Assembly: GCA_932521035.1 (NCBI GenBank)
Contig: OW051496.1
Location: forward strand, 3,038,001-3,102,000
From: Oscheius dolichura
Taxonomy: Eukaryota; Nematoda; Chromadorea; Rhabditida; Rhabditidae
Direction of reading: 5' to 3'
DNA length: 64,000 bases
Below the pieces are notes generated by a model. It saw only the letters and a list, made by a program, of their open reading frames with translations, ran no database searches and was not told the DNA's origin. This document shows, piece by piece, positions 1 through 11,479 of this stretch. Within the stretch, counting starts at the first letter, position 1. Every line of letters starts with the position of its first letter. Both the position numbers and the translations under genes were made by a program.

Positions 1-114
1 TCAGACGAGGAGAGTTTCATAATAGAGGCACCGGAAGCTACAACTCCTCCAATTATTCCGAATACTGAAAATACAGTATACAAAAATCGAAAATCGTTCT
101 GTAACCCTCTGTAA
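1..114 (+). CDS. C-terminal end of an unidentified upstream gene (partial)
   Basis: The window opens in a reading frame that stays open for 37 codons and stops with TAA at 112-114. The encoded tail is acidic then basic (begins SDEESFIIEAPEATTPP, ends KSFCNPL). Bases 1-4 (TCAG) could be a splice acceptor, so this may be a whole last exon. AATAAA-type polyadenylation signals lie downstream near 373 and 562. The fragment is too short to assign to a family. A chance open frame of this length is possible, so confidence is low. Confidence 0.35.
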   Translation, partial: SDEESFIIEAPEATTPPIIPNTENTVYKNRKSFCNPL

Positions 115-690
115 CCATTCATCCTAGCTCTTGGTGTAAAACACGCCCAAATATCAACTATATACTATCAAACCATGACTTTTGCTTATTAAATGTTTCG
201 GATGAAAGATAAATGACTTTTTCGTTGATAATTTTACTGCACTGACTTCTCAACAGCGGATATGTTTTTCTTTGGGCAACCAACTGATTTCCCCCTTGCA
301 TTCTAGTGAAAATGCCGAAACTTTATCACGATGCTTTTATGAATGTGTTCTTTTTCTGCTCCATTACTTCCTAATAAAGCGTTCTGCTTTTTATATTTAG
401 TACGGCTACTTGTTCGAGTCTCCCCCGGTCCCTGCCTTTTCAGCCATGATCCGCTTTTATCATTTCTCTACTTTTATCATCGAGCATCATTTTAGTCTTT
501 TTTTCGCTCACCAGCGATGAGTTACCGGCAAATACTAACTGATACTCACTAAATATCTCAAATAAAGCATGGAAGAAGTTTTTTTTGCATTTTTACAGTC
601 TGCCCCCGGCAGCTAAATGTTTCGCCAAAAACATAAATGAGTTTTTCTCTACTACTTTTTACTGATATTTACTTTGTTTACTTTTTAAAA
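115..690. other. Intergenic stretch before the tandem duplication
   Basis: AT-rich, no exon-like frame seen. It contains candidate AATAAA signals near 373 and 562 that could serve the upstream plus-strand gene. Its right edge at 690/691 is where the 5.4-kb duplicated unit begins. Confidence 0.5.
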
Positions 691-789
691 TGAACTCACC
701 TATACAGAATAAGCTGGCAGCTAGTGCATACTTTGTATTGTACTGTAGTACCCTAAATCATTCCATTATCCATCTCTCCCTCCCTTTTC

Positions 790-3700
790 TTACTCTCTCC
801 ACGTCGCTTTTTCATTATCTTCTTCATCCTTAGGAATATCCCCATTTGCCATCTTTTCTTCTCGTTTTCTGGCTCCGGCAATCATGTAGAGGTAGAAAAT
901 CGGGGGAAGAATCCAGCTGGTTATTTTCATTGTCGAGCCGCCTATCTGAAGGAGGTTGGGATACTGTAGAATGGAGGAATAGACTTACCAAATCCATGAA
1001 AGGACCGAAATTTGGAAGGGAAAGGGCGACGAAGACAGCTAACCAGAAGATAACCGTACGGATCACGAATCGCTGCCAGCCGAAGGCTAAAATGGAGGAG
1101 ATATGGATGAAGTTGGATTGTTTCAATTGGGGAATATAAGGACAGGTGAAATCTTTGAATGATTCGTCCATGCAAATATAACTTGGTAGATTACTGTTAA
1201 AACCGCGAAAACTCGGTTCCCTTTAAAAAAAAAAGCCTAGTGTTCTCTGCGGCTCCTCCGCGAGTGCGTTGCTAGCTAAAAAAGTATAGAATCAGGTAAC
1301 ACAAACAAGGTGAGATATCATCAAAACCGAAGAAATCGACGTTTCTAGATTTGGTTACCCCGACCGGTAACCTGGTAACTAATTTCAATTGGTTACCGGT
1401 CGGGATGATAACCTCACCAGGTACCTCACCTTGTAACCAGGTCGGGCAGTTACCGGGTAACTAGTAGTGTTGGCCGAAAACCTCCAATAGAAAGTACTCA
1501 CTGTGGGGTATTTTGAAATATTCCTCACAGAGCTGAGTCATTGGGGAGAAGACGATCACAATCGTACAGAGAACATGTATCGCGATCATGGCATTCACCT
1601 AAATTTGAAACTGGTTTTATTTTAAAACAAGAAGAGAATTTACCGTCTGATGAGCCCAGGAGAGTTGAATTGACGGGATGATATTGTCTCCCAGGGAATC
1701 GCCGTAGACGAGGGAACCCGTGATAGATGTCAAAGCGTAGTACAAAACAATTACTGAAAAGGGAATAGTAAAAAAAGAAATTGGTTGTAGTTTAACTGGA
1801 AAATGAAGAAAAGAGAGTGTATTTGAACGTGGCCGGTCGTTTGAGATCGTGTTGGATGGTGGGGAGGACAGCGTGACCGCCGAATGCGAAACCAAGGGTT
1901 CCCAGAGCCATGAAGAACTTCTCCGTGTTGAATTCCGTATAGGCGACGGTCTGAAAATCTTCTTTTCTTATCAAAAACAACAAAAAAGTGCTGGAGCATA
2001 ATTGGACATCCAGCTAAAGCGAACGGTATAAAGGCGCCACAGCTTTCTAAAAGACGATCCACCTGTCGAGACTTTACGAGTGCCGGGAGGTTGTATTATC
2101 GGGGGCCTAGCAGTGAAGCTGTGCTCCTTTTGATGTACCGCTAAAACTCTAGAACACTACCAAACGATCGGAGATTCGTTCTGCTTTCTTCAATGGCCAA
2201 TAAGGAGAAAAATACAGAAAAAAAGTTTTATGCTTACAATAAAACCAAATTAACGGGACTGTCAGGGACCTTTTTTTTCGGTCGCGGGTCCCGCAACGAC
2301 TGAACGAACTAGCGTCCTCCGCCTTTGGCGGAACACGAATTTTTGAATTTTTTTTTTCGTTTTTTGATATTTTCTGAACGTCTATGGTGACATATTCCGT
2401 AAAAATATTAAGTTGAAAAGCCAGCTCGGCATTACAGCGAACTGTACTGTTAGGGTAAAGTATTTTCCTGGATAAATTGATAGCGAGGAATCGTTTGGAA
2501 GCACTTTCAGGCTCGGAAAGTGTCGATTTCTGGTCATATCATGAAGACAGGTCTCTTGGCGAAGTGTCCTTGTAAGATGAAAATCCCGGTCTGGATGGTT
2601 TATTTTACAATTGTAATAGTAGTAGAAGATCGCGTGGGGGATGGGAACACAAGAAAACCTAAAAAAACGGGGTAAAAATACTCATTTGGCCTCAAAAGCC
2701 AGCTGTACCAAAACTTTTTGCGCGGGTGCTTTCGATTTTCTCAAATAAAAATTCACATGTTTCGTATTTTTCCATTATCTCTACGTGGTTTTATCCCTTG
2801 ACTAATTGTACATTTACTGTATTTGTCTCAGCTCGCTGGGCCTTGCTATCGTTGAGATTCAGGTGTACCAAAACTTTTTGCGCGGGGTATATATGCAGCT
2901 CGATTCTTGTTATTTTTTCTTTTGTCCTATAGTAATTCGATGGTAATGAATCACGAGAAAGCATCAGAAATGGAAAATTATGCATAAAAACGATTTTGGT
3001 AATAGCTACAGTAATCCAACGGCGTCGGCGCATTTTATTTCAAAACCTGCGCTACTCTCCCTTTAAATGCAAAGTTCAAAATTCATAGTGCAACTTCAGC
3101 AAAAAGAAATAATTTGCATCATTTCCATACTTTTTTGTCCGTTTTGGTTACCGAAGTAAAAATCCAATATTTTCTTAGTGAGAGCACCCTATTTGAGCAG
3201 ATAAAAAAACTCAATAGTTTCCAGTATTGGCATTCCTCGTATTCCACATTTCTCCTACAGATTTTGCCAAATTTAGGCCCATGACTTTACAGAAAACTCA
3301 ACTTGATTGGCGGGAAAGATCGCGTTTATAGTTCTCATAAAACAGGAGAATATTTCAATTATTTGCATTACCAAGGAACTTTGATAGTCAATGTCGTAAT
3401 GCACCGCTAAAAGTACAAAACTGTAAGAAATAACTGGGATTAGTACTGACTTTATGTTTAACCGTCTGAAAAACTCACTTTCATACATTCCGGAGCATCG
3501 TGTAAAGTCCCGAAGACGATGAGAATAACTCCGGCCGAACTGGACAGGGCAGAGAAGGCCGCCACTTGCCTGTAATTTGTCTCTTCCTCCTGTTATTCAA
3601 GCCAACTTACCAGAAATGCATAGGACTCTTCAACATGGTCACGGGCCAGACGATAAGACCGACAATAAGGATCAGGTAACAGTAGGAAATCTTGATGGAG

Positions 3701-4325
3701 AAGAAGAAATTGAACAGAATTGCGGCATTCTTGGAGGCGAGGAGGATCAAAACACAGTCGAAGCCAAACTGGTTGAGAATGATGAAGAAGGAGAGCAGAC
3801 TCCTGAAATGGAACGGTTGTTGACATATTTGGTATTGAAATATTTTCCGAATAAAGTAAGCGTAAAAAATAAAAGAAGTGTCCAAACTGCTTCCTCTCTA
3901 GATACCGTACCTCATTTTCGGTCCACACGCCCTCATAGCCATCTCTCCATAGGGTTTCCTACAGAATTTCTGATATTTCGGCCATCTAATCTGCATCATT
4001 ATCCACATTTCGGACAATTGCCACGCGGTATACGTGGCTACGGCGCCGGAAATCATCAAGAGGACGAGTCCTAGGGTCAGGCCTGAATTTTCCGTCGTGC
4101 ATATCAATCAGGGGAGAACTGAAAATGTACCGGAATGGACGAGGACCGAGGGCAGGACGACCATTCCACCGCCGACCATGTCCCCGAGGACGAAGGTGAC
4201 GGCCATGGCCCAGTGGAGGCCTTTCGGATTCTCGTGGGGTTCATTCTGGAGAGAGGGGGAATTGGAGGGGAACGGGGAACGAGGCGAACCTTTTCAGACG
4301 GGGAGACCTTGGCAGCTAGCGTCAT
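790..4325 (-). CDS. Amino-acid transporter, AAAP/SLC36-like (copy 1)
   Basis: Predicted polytopic membrane protein of the amino acid/auxin permease family (Aa_trans). Ten exons join in phase: 4290-4325, 4131-4245, 3911-4082, 3611-3802, 3479-3569, 1797-1950, 1644-1753, 1502-1598, 989-1086, 790-945, giving 406 aa. Family signatures are visible: an early GDMVGGGMVVLPSVLVHSG helix, a middle FAFGGHAVLPTIQHDL segment, YGDSLGDNIIPSIQ, then SLPNFGPFMDLIGGSTM and a terminal hydrophobic helix followed by a charged tail. Most introns are 40-140 nt. The exon 8/9 intron (415 nt) and the exon 5/6 intron (about 1.5 kb) hold repeats. The short N-terminal exon is the least certain part. Substrate cannot be read from sequence; members move neutral amino acids across plasma or lysosomal membranes. 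The frame is intact, so it is probably functional. Confidence 0.85.
1351..1462. repeat. Inverted-repeat element in transporter intron 8
   Basis: The arm GGTTACCCCGACCGGTAACC near 1353 is matched as reverse complement near 1400-1422, followed by related GGTAACC/GGTACC motifs to 1462. The same block recurs at 6778-6889 in copy 2, and a diverged relative is recognisable near 46385-46455. It is probably a short dispersed foldback repeat sitting in the intron. Confidence 0.6.
1951..3478. other. Long intron of transporter copy 1 with repeated motif
   Basis: The 1.5-kb intron between exons 5 and 6 has no coding signal in phase with the gene. A near-identical 24-nt motif (core GTACCAAAACTTTTTGCG) occurs at 2703-2726 and 2863-2886, 160 bp apart. 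A C(T/A)TTTAAA-type repeat edge occurs near 3058. A variant of the GACTTTACGAGTGCCGG repeat found elsewhere in the window lies near 2069. The same content is present at 7378-8905. Confidence 0.6.
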
Positions 4326-5258
4326 TTACACGAGGGTAGGGGAGGAACAATAATGATGTTGATGACGGGCAAATGAGAGACAGATCTAGATAAGAGGGGA
4401 GAATAACACAGGGAAACTGTGATGCGCGTGATGAGACACAAACTAAACTAACAACAAAATAGACTGGGTGATACCAGGAATGAGAGGGGATCATCCTGTT
4501 TTGTTTTGTGGTGTACCCGGGAAGTGGGAGACGGCAGGGGGAGAGATTATTTGGTCCGGGGAATTAAAAGATCACCCCGAATTATGGTAATGTCGACTGA
4601 AAAGAAGAGTATAAGCGAGTGCAGGTAGAAAGGCCAAATATTTGAAGTGCAAGCGGGACATTGACAATTTTTGTCGGTAGTATTGTTTCAGGATGACAAT
4701 TTAGTTCGATTTTGACTAACTGTTCAATCGTGAGCTGCAGTAAACGAGATGTCTAACGATACGCTTTCTAATAAAAGGAACAGGATATTCCTACAGCCAT
4801 TACCGCTTCTAGCTTCATTATACGGTACAAGAGGTAAAGCAAAGAGGGCAACCTCTTGCCCCTCATTGCTGCGCGAGTTCTTGAAATGCTACAGCGGGAC
4901 GTCGAGGTAGTAGGCCAGTACTCTCCCAGGTGACAAAGTCGACGGGGAGAGTCCGCATCCATAGCAGCCGACGTTATTGCTGCTTCTGTTGGTAGAAGTC
5001 GCTGGCCGGCTAGGATGTCGAATCCAGGAGAGCGTACAGCCACACGGTGCTCCAGTCCGGCTTGAGGTAGGGATCCTGTCCTTTGTCACGGCAGCACGGC
5101 GGCGGACGAGCAGCAACAGCAGTTGAAATCGACAAAAGTCGGCAACAACCGCGGCTGGCTGCTTTGGTGGCAGAGAATTGGGGACCGATCGTCCGCGGGA
5201 TGGAAAGAAGCGGAACCTCACACTCTACAGAAATTAAAATCCGGTTGAATAGCAATAC
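4326..5258. other. Upstream region of transporter copy 1, with GC-rich unidentified block
   Basis: 4326-4860 probably holds the transporter promoter and 5' UTR, with no clear core element. At 4860-5230 base composition turns GC-rich and overlapping open frames appear on the minus strand. One reads DPYLKPDWSTVWLYALLD near 5022-5075 but is quickly closed by stops in frame. I could not assemble a spliced gene or recognise a family. A decayed exon is possible. Confidence 0.35.
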
Positions 5259-5910
5259 TTTAAAGGGAGCTACCGGCAGTAGATTTCGCGCCTACAGTAC
5301 GCCTGCCGACATTTTACGGGTGCGGCGGCGGCGCATTACATAACCTTGAATTTCATCTATTTCATCCATTTTTGCTTCTGTTTCACATTTTTTAACGTTT
5401 TTTAGTGCTATAAAAACATCACAATAAACATTACAAATGCGAAGAAGAGGTCTCTTGGATGTCCGTTGACTTCTTTCCATCTTGCGCTTGATTCTGAAAA
5501 CAACATAACCAAATAATGATTTTTAACAAATAAACTGACCTGAAAAATACTCCAAGTCGTTCTCCTGACCAAATACAAGGTTATCCTGCAAAAGAAATAT
5601 TAGAAAACATCGAGGGAAACAAAAATAGCAAAAAAATTAAAGCAAATATTCGATTGTTGCGTTGTTATTTATTTTTAATCATTTATATCGCATGCCACAT
5701 GTTCAGCGATACTGCAAAAGAACCACTATCGAATGTAGATATTTTTACAACAAAAATAATATAGAGAAAATAAGCACAGGCAAAGAAATTAATAAATTTG
5801 TCGATGAAACGATTTTTTCTGAAAAAGGACGCTAACGAAAAATGCTGCCCGCGAAAAAAGATAATAGACATTTTCGACCGTATTTTCTACTGCCGGTAGC
5901 TCCCTTTAAA
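5259..5910. mobile_element. MITE-like element with perfect 25-bp terminal inverted repeats (copy 1)
   Basis: TTTAAAGGGAGCTACCGGC (start of the arm at 5259-5283) is mirrored perfectly by 5886-5910. The interior is AT-rich and has no credible gene. A GC-rich subterminal block at 5308-5335 (GACATTTTACGGGTGCGGCG) also occurs, inverted, near 54710-54740. No transposase is encoded, so it would be non-autonomous. It recurs at 10686-11337 in the duplicated copy. Confidence 0.7.
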
Positions 5911-6052
5911 AGAGCCACCGAAACAAAAATTACGTAGCTTTAGATAAGGATCAAAAAACACAAAACACCACATTTTCAACAATTTTTGAAATGAATTCTC
6001 TTGAATAGGAATACTTTAAAGGGAGGGAAAGATTTATTTGATTAATAGGGGA

Positions 6053-6117
6053 TTACTCTGTGGAATTATAAAAGATATCAACAGCCAGATGGCGGGGAAT
6101 AACAATTGAAGGCATAG
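6053..6117 (-). pseudogene. Truncated 3' end of the Kelch gene, created by duplication
   Basis: These 65 bases equal the last 65 coding bases of the kinase-Kelch gene (11480-11544), ending at the same stop codon. The sequence then breaks off at the duplication junction at 6117/6118. The fragment has no upstream exons and can be expressed only by read-through. Confidence 0.85.
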
Positions 6118-6216
6118 TGAACTCACCTATACAGAATAAGCTGGCAGCTAGTGCATACTTTGTATTGTACTGTAGTACCCTAAATCATTCCATTATCCAT
6201 CTCTCCCTCCCTTTTC

Positions 6217-9200
6217 TTACTCTCTCCACGTCGCTTTTTCATTATCTTCTTCATCCTTAGGAATATCCCCATTTGCCATCTTTTCTTCTCGTTTTCTGGC
6301 TCCGGCAATCATGTAGAGGTAGAAAATCGGGGGAAGAATCCAGCTGGTTATTTTCATTGTCGAGCCGCCTATCTGAAGGAGGTTGGGATACTGTAGAATG
6401 GAGGAATAGACTTACCAAATCCATGAAAGGACCGAAATTTGGAAGGGAAAGGGCGACGAAGACAGCTAACCAGAAGATAACCGTACGGATCACGAATCGC
6501 TGCCAGCCGAAGGCTAAAATGGAGGAGATATGGATGAAGTTGGATTGTTTCAATTGGGGAATATAAGGACAGGTGAAATCTTTGAATGATTCGTCCATGC
6601 AAATATAACTTGGTAGATTACTGTTAAAACCGCGAAAACTCGGTTCCCTTTAAAAAAAAAAGCCTAGTGTTCTCTGCGGCTCCTCCGCGAGTGCGTTGCT
6701 AGCTAAAAAAGTATAGAATCAGGTAACACAAACAAGGTGAGATATCATCAAAACCGAAGAAATCGACGTTTCTAGATTTGGTTACCCCGACCGGTAACCT
6801 GGTAACTAATTTCAATTGGTTACCGGTCGGGATGATAACCTCACCAGGTACCTCACCTTGTAACCAGGTCGGGCAGTTACCGGGTAACTAGTAGTGTTGG
6901 CCGAAAACCTCCAATAGAAAGTACTCACTGTGGGGTATTTTGAAATATTCCTCACAGAGCTGAGTCATTGGGGAGAAGACGATCACAATCGTACAGAGAA
7001 CATGTATCGCGATCATGGCATTCACCTAAATTTGAAACTGGTTTTATTTTAAAACAAGAAGAGAATTTACCGTCTGATGAGCCCAGGAGAGTTGAATTGA
7101 CGGGATGATATTGTCTCCCAGGGAATCGCCGTAGACGAGGGAACCCGTGATAGATGTCAAAGCGTAGTACAAAACAATTACTGAAAAGGGAATAGTAAAA
7201 AAAGAAATTGGTTGTAGTTTAACTGGAAAATGAAGAAAAGAGAGTGTATTTGAACGTGGCCGGTCGTTTGAGATCGTGTTGGATGGTGGGGAGGACAGCG
7301 TGACCGCCGAATGCGAAACCAAGGGTTCCCAGAGCCATGAAGAACTTCTCCGTGTTGAATTCCGTATAGGCGACGGTCTGAAAATCTTCTTTTCTTATCA
7401 AAAACAACAAAAAAGTGCTGGAGCATAATTGGACATCCAGCTAAAGCGAACGGTATAAAGGCGCCACAGCTTTCTAAAAGACGATCCACCTGTCGAGACT
7501 TTACGAGTGCCGGGAGGTTGTATTATCGGGGGCCTAGCAGTGAAGCTGTGCTCCTTTTGATGTACCGCTAAAACTCTAGAACACTACCAAACGATCGGAG
7601 ATTCGTTCTGCTTTCTTCAATGGCCAATAAGGAGAAAAATACAGAAAAAAAGTTTTATGCTTACAATAAAACCAAATTAACGGGACTGTCAGGGACCTTT
7701 TTTTTCGGTCGCGGGTCCCGCAACGACTGAACGAACTAGCGTCCTCCGCCTTTGGCGGAACACGAATTTTTGAATTTTTTTTTTCGTTTTTTGATATTTT
7801 CTGAACGTCTATGGTGACATATTCCGTAAAAATATTAAGTTGAAAAGCCAGCTCGGCATTACAGCGAACTGTACTGTTAGGGTAAAGTATTTTCCTGGAT
7901 AAATTGATAGCGAGGAATCGTTTGGAAGCACTTTCAGGCTCGGAAAGTGTCGATTTCTGGTCATATCATGAAGACAGGTCTCTTGGCGAAGTGTCCTTGT
8001 AAGATGAAAATCCCGGTCTGGATGGTTTATTTTACAATTGTAATAGTAGTAGAAGATCGCGTGGGGGATGGGAACACAAGAAAACCTAAAAAAACGGGGT
8101 AAAAATACTCATTTGGCCTCAAAAGCCAGCTGTACCAAAACTTTTTGCGCGGGTGCTTTCGATTTTCTCAAATAAAAATTCACATGTTTCGTATTTTTCC
8201 ATTATCTCTACGTGGTTTTATCCCTTGACTAATTGTACATTTACTGTATTTGTCTCAGCTCGCTGGGCCTTGCTATCGTTGAGATTCAGGTGTACCAAAA
8301 CTTTTTGCGCGGGGTATATATGCAGCTCGATTCTTGTTATTTTTTCTTTTGTCCTATAGTAATTCGATGGTAATGAATCACGAGAAAGCATCAGAAATGG
8401 AAAATTATGCATAAAAACGATTTTGGTAATAGCTACAGTAATCCAACGGCGTCGGCGCATTTTATTTCAAAACCTGCGCTACTCTCCCTTTAAATGCAAA
8501 GTTCAAAATTCATAGTGCAACTTCAGCAAAAAGAAATAATTTGCATCATTTCCATACTTTTTTGTCCGTTTTGGTTACCGAAGTAAAAATCCAATATTTT
8601 CTTAGTGAGAGCACCCTATTTGAGCAGATAAAAAAACTCAATAGTTTCCAGTATTGGCATTCCTCGTATTCCACATTTCTCCTACAGATTTTGCCAAATT
8701 TAGGCCCATGACTTTACAGAAAACTCAACTTGATTGGCGGGAAAGATCGCGTTTATAGTTCTCATAAAACAGGAGAATATTTCAATTATTTGCATTACCA
8801 AGGAACTTTGATAGTCAATGTCGTAATGCACCGCTAAAAGTACAAAACTGTAAGAAATAACTGGGATTAGTACTGACTTTATGTTTAACCGTCTGAAAAA
8901 CTCACTTTCATACATTCCGGAGCATCGTGTAAAGTCCCGAAGACGATGAGAATAACTCCGGCCGAACTGGACAGGGCAGAGAAGGCCGCCACTTGCCTGT
9001 AATTTGTCTCTTCCTCCTGTTATTCAAGCCAACTTACCAGAAATGCATAGGACTCTTCAACATGGTCACGGGCCAGACGATAAGACCGACAATAAGGATC
9101 AGGTAACAGTAGGAAATCTTGATGGAGAAGAAGAAATTGAACAGAATTGCGGCATTCTTGGAGGCGAGGAGGATCAAAACACAGTCGAAGCCAAACTGGT

Positions 9201-9752
9201 TGAGAATGATGAAGAAGGAGAGCAGACTCCTGAAATGGAACGGTTGTTGACATATTTGGTATTGAAATATTTTCCGAATAAAGTAAGCGTAAAAAATAAA
9301 AGAAGTGTCCAAACTGCTTCCTCTCTAGATACCGTACCTCATTTTCGGTCCACACGCCCTCATAGCCATCTCTCCATAGGGTTTCCTACAGAATTTCTGA
9401 TATTTCGGCCATCTAATCTGCATCATTATCCACATTTCGGACAATTGCCACGCGGTATACGTGGCTACGGCGCCGGAAATCATCAAGAGGACGAGTCCTA
9501 GGGTCAGGCCTGAATTTTCCGTCGTGCATATCAATCAGGGGAGAACTGAAAATGTACCGGAATGGACGAGGACCGAGGGCAGGACGACCATTCCACCGCC
9601 GACCATGTCCCCGAGGACGAAGGTGACGGCCATGGCCCAGTGGAGGCCTTTCGGATTCTCGTGGGGTTCATTCTGGAGAGAGGGGGAATTGGAGGGGAAC
9701 GGGGAACGAGGCGAACCTTTTCAGACGGGGAGACCTTGGCAGCTAGCGTCAT
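6217..9752 (-). CDS. Amino-acid transporter, AAAP/SLC36-like (copy 2)
   Basis: Exact copy of the transporter at 790-4325 shifted by 5,427 bp, with the same ten exons (9717-9752, 9558-9672, 9338-9509, 9038-9229, 8906-8996, 7224-7377, 7071-7180, 6929-7025, 6416-6513, 6217-6372) and the same 406-aa product. Both copies carry the full upstream region, so if the duplication is real both should be expressed. No amino-acid difference was seen. Confidence 0.84.
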
Positions 9753-10685
9753 TTACACGAGGGTAGGGGAGGAACAATAATGATGTTGATGACGGGCAAA
9801 TGAGAGACAGATCTAGATAAGAGGGGAGAATAACACAGGGAAACTGTGATGCGCGTGATGAGACACAAACTAAACTAACAACAAAATAGACTGGGTGATA
9901 CCAGGAATGAGAGGGGATCATCCTGTTTTGTTTTGTGGTGTACCCGGGAAGTGGGAGACGGCAGGGGGAGAGATTATTTGGTCCGGGGAATTAAAAGATC
10001 ACCCCGAATTATGGTAATGTCGACTGAAAAGAAGAGTATAAGCGAGTGCAGGTAGAAAGGCCAAATATTTGAAGTGCAAGCGGGACATTGACAATTTTTG
10101 TCGGTAGTATTGTTTCAGGATGACAATTTAGTTCGATTTTGACTAACTGTTCAATCGTGAGCTGCAGTAAACGAGATGTCTAACGATACGCTTTCTAATA
10201 AAAGGAACAGGATATTCCTACAGCCATTACCGCTTCTAGCTTCATTATACGGTACAAGAGGTAAAGCAAAGAGGGCAACCTCTTGCCCCTCATTGCTGCG
10301 CGAGTTCTTGAAATGCTACAGCGGGACGTCGAGGTAGTAGGCCAGTACTCTCCCAGGTGACAAAGTCGACGGGGAGAGTCCGCATCCATAGCAGCCGACG
10401 TTATTGCTGCTTCTGTTGGTAGAAGTCGCTGGCCGGCTAGGATGTCGAATCCAGGAGAGCGTACAGCCACACGGTGCTCCAGTCCGGCTTGAGGTAGGGA
10501 TCCTGTCCTTTGTCACGGCAGCACGGCGGCGGACGAGCAGCAACAGCAGTTGAAATCGACAAAAGTCGGCAACAACCGCGGCTGGCTGCTTTGGTGGCAG
10601 AGAATTGGGGACCGATCGTCCGCGGGATGGAAAGAAGCGGAACCTCACACTCTACAGAAATTAAAATCCGGTTGAATAGCAATAC
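9753..10685. other. Upstream region of transporter copy 2
   Basis: Duplicate of 4326-5258, including the GC-rich unidentified block (10287-10657). No gene assigned. Confidence 0.35.
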
Positions 10686-11337
10686 TTTAAAGGGAGCTAC
10701 CGGCAGTAGATTTCGCGCCTACAGTACGCCTGCCGACATTTTACGGGTGCGGCGGCGGCGCATTACATAACCTTGAATTTCATCTATTTCATCCATTTTT
10801 GCTTCTGTTTCACATTTTTTAACGTTTTTTAGTGCTATAAAAACATCACAATAAACATTACAAATGCGAAGAAGAGGTCTCTTGGATGTCCGTTGACTTC
10901 TTTCCATCTTGCGCTTGATTCTGAAAACAACATAACCAAATAATGATTTTTAACAAATAAACTGACCTGAAAAATACTCCAAGTCGTTCTCCTGACCAAA
11001 TACAAGGTTATCCTGCAAAAGAAATATTAGAAAACATCGAGGGAAACAAAAATAGCAAAAAAATTAAAGCAAATATTCGATTGTTGCGTTGTTATTTATT
11101 TTTAATCATTTATATCGCATGCCACATGTTCAGCGATACTGCAAAAGAACCACTATCGAATGTAGATATTTTTACAACAAAAATAATATAGAGAAAATAA
11201 GCACAGGCAAAGAAATTAATAAATTTGTCGATGAAACGATTTTTTCTGAAAAAGGACGCTAACGAAAAATGCTGCCCGCGAAAAAAGATAATAGACATTT
11301 TCGACCGTATTTTCTACTGCCGGTAGCTCCCTTTAAA
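10686..11337. mobile_element. MITE-like element with 25-bp inverted repeats (copy 2)
   Basis: Second copy of the inverted-repeat element at 5259-5910, carried by the tandem duplication rather than by independent insertion. It ends about 140 bp downstream of the Kelch stop codon. Confidence 0.7.
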
Positions 11338-11479
11338 AGAGCCACCGAAACAAAAATTACGTAGCTTTAGATAAGGATCAAAAAACACAAAACACCACAT
11401 TTTCAACAATTTTTGAAATGAATTCTCTTGAATAGGAATACTTTAAAGGGAGGGAAAGATTTATTTGATTAATAGGGGA

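Larger units (their letters stand above)
691..6117. repeat. Tandem duplication unit, copy 1 (5,427 bp)
   Basis: Every feature compared in this block recurs exactly 5,427 bp downstream, including introns, inverted repeats and homopolymers, with no difference noticed by eye. It starts at TGAACTCACC (691) and ends at GGCATAG (6117), where the same TGAACTCACC follows directly. The junction shows essentially no microhomology. The right end lies inside the last exon of the Kelch gene, so copy 1 carries a truncated Kelch 3' end at 6053-6117. Such identity means either a very recent duplication or an assembly artefact. Confidence 0.93.

Noticed and set aside
4860-5230. Overlapping GC-rich frames including DPYLKPDWSTVWLYALLD
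   Set aside because: Looks exon-like locally but hits stops quickly and no consistent splicing could be built on either strand; too weak to call a gene.
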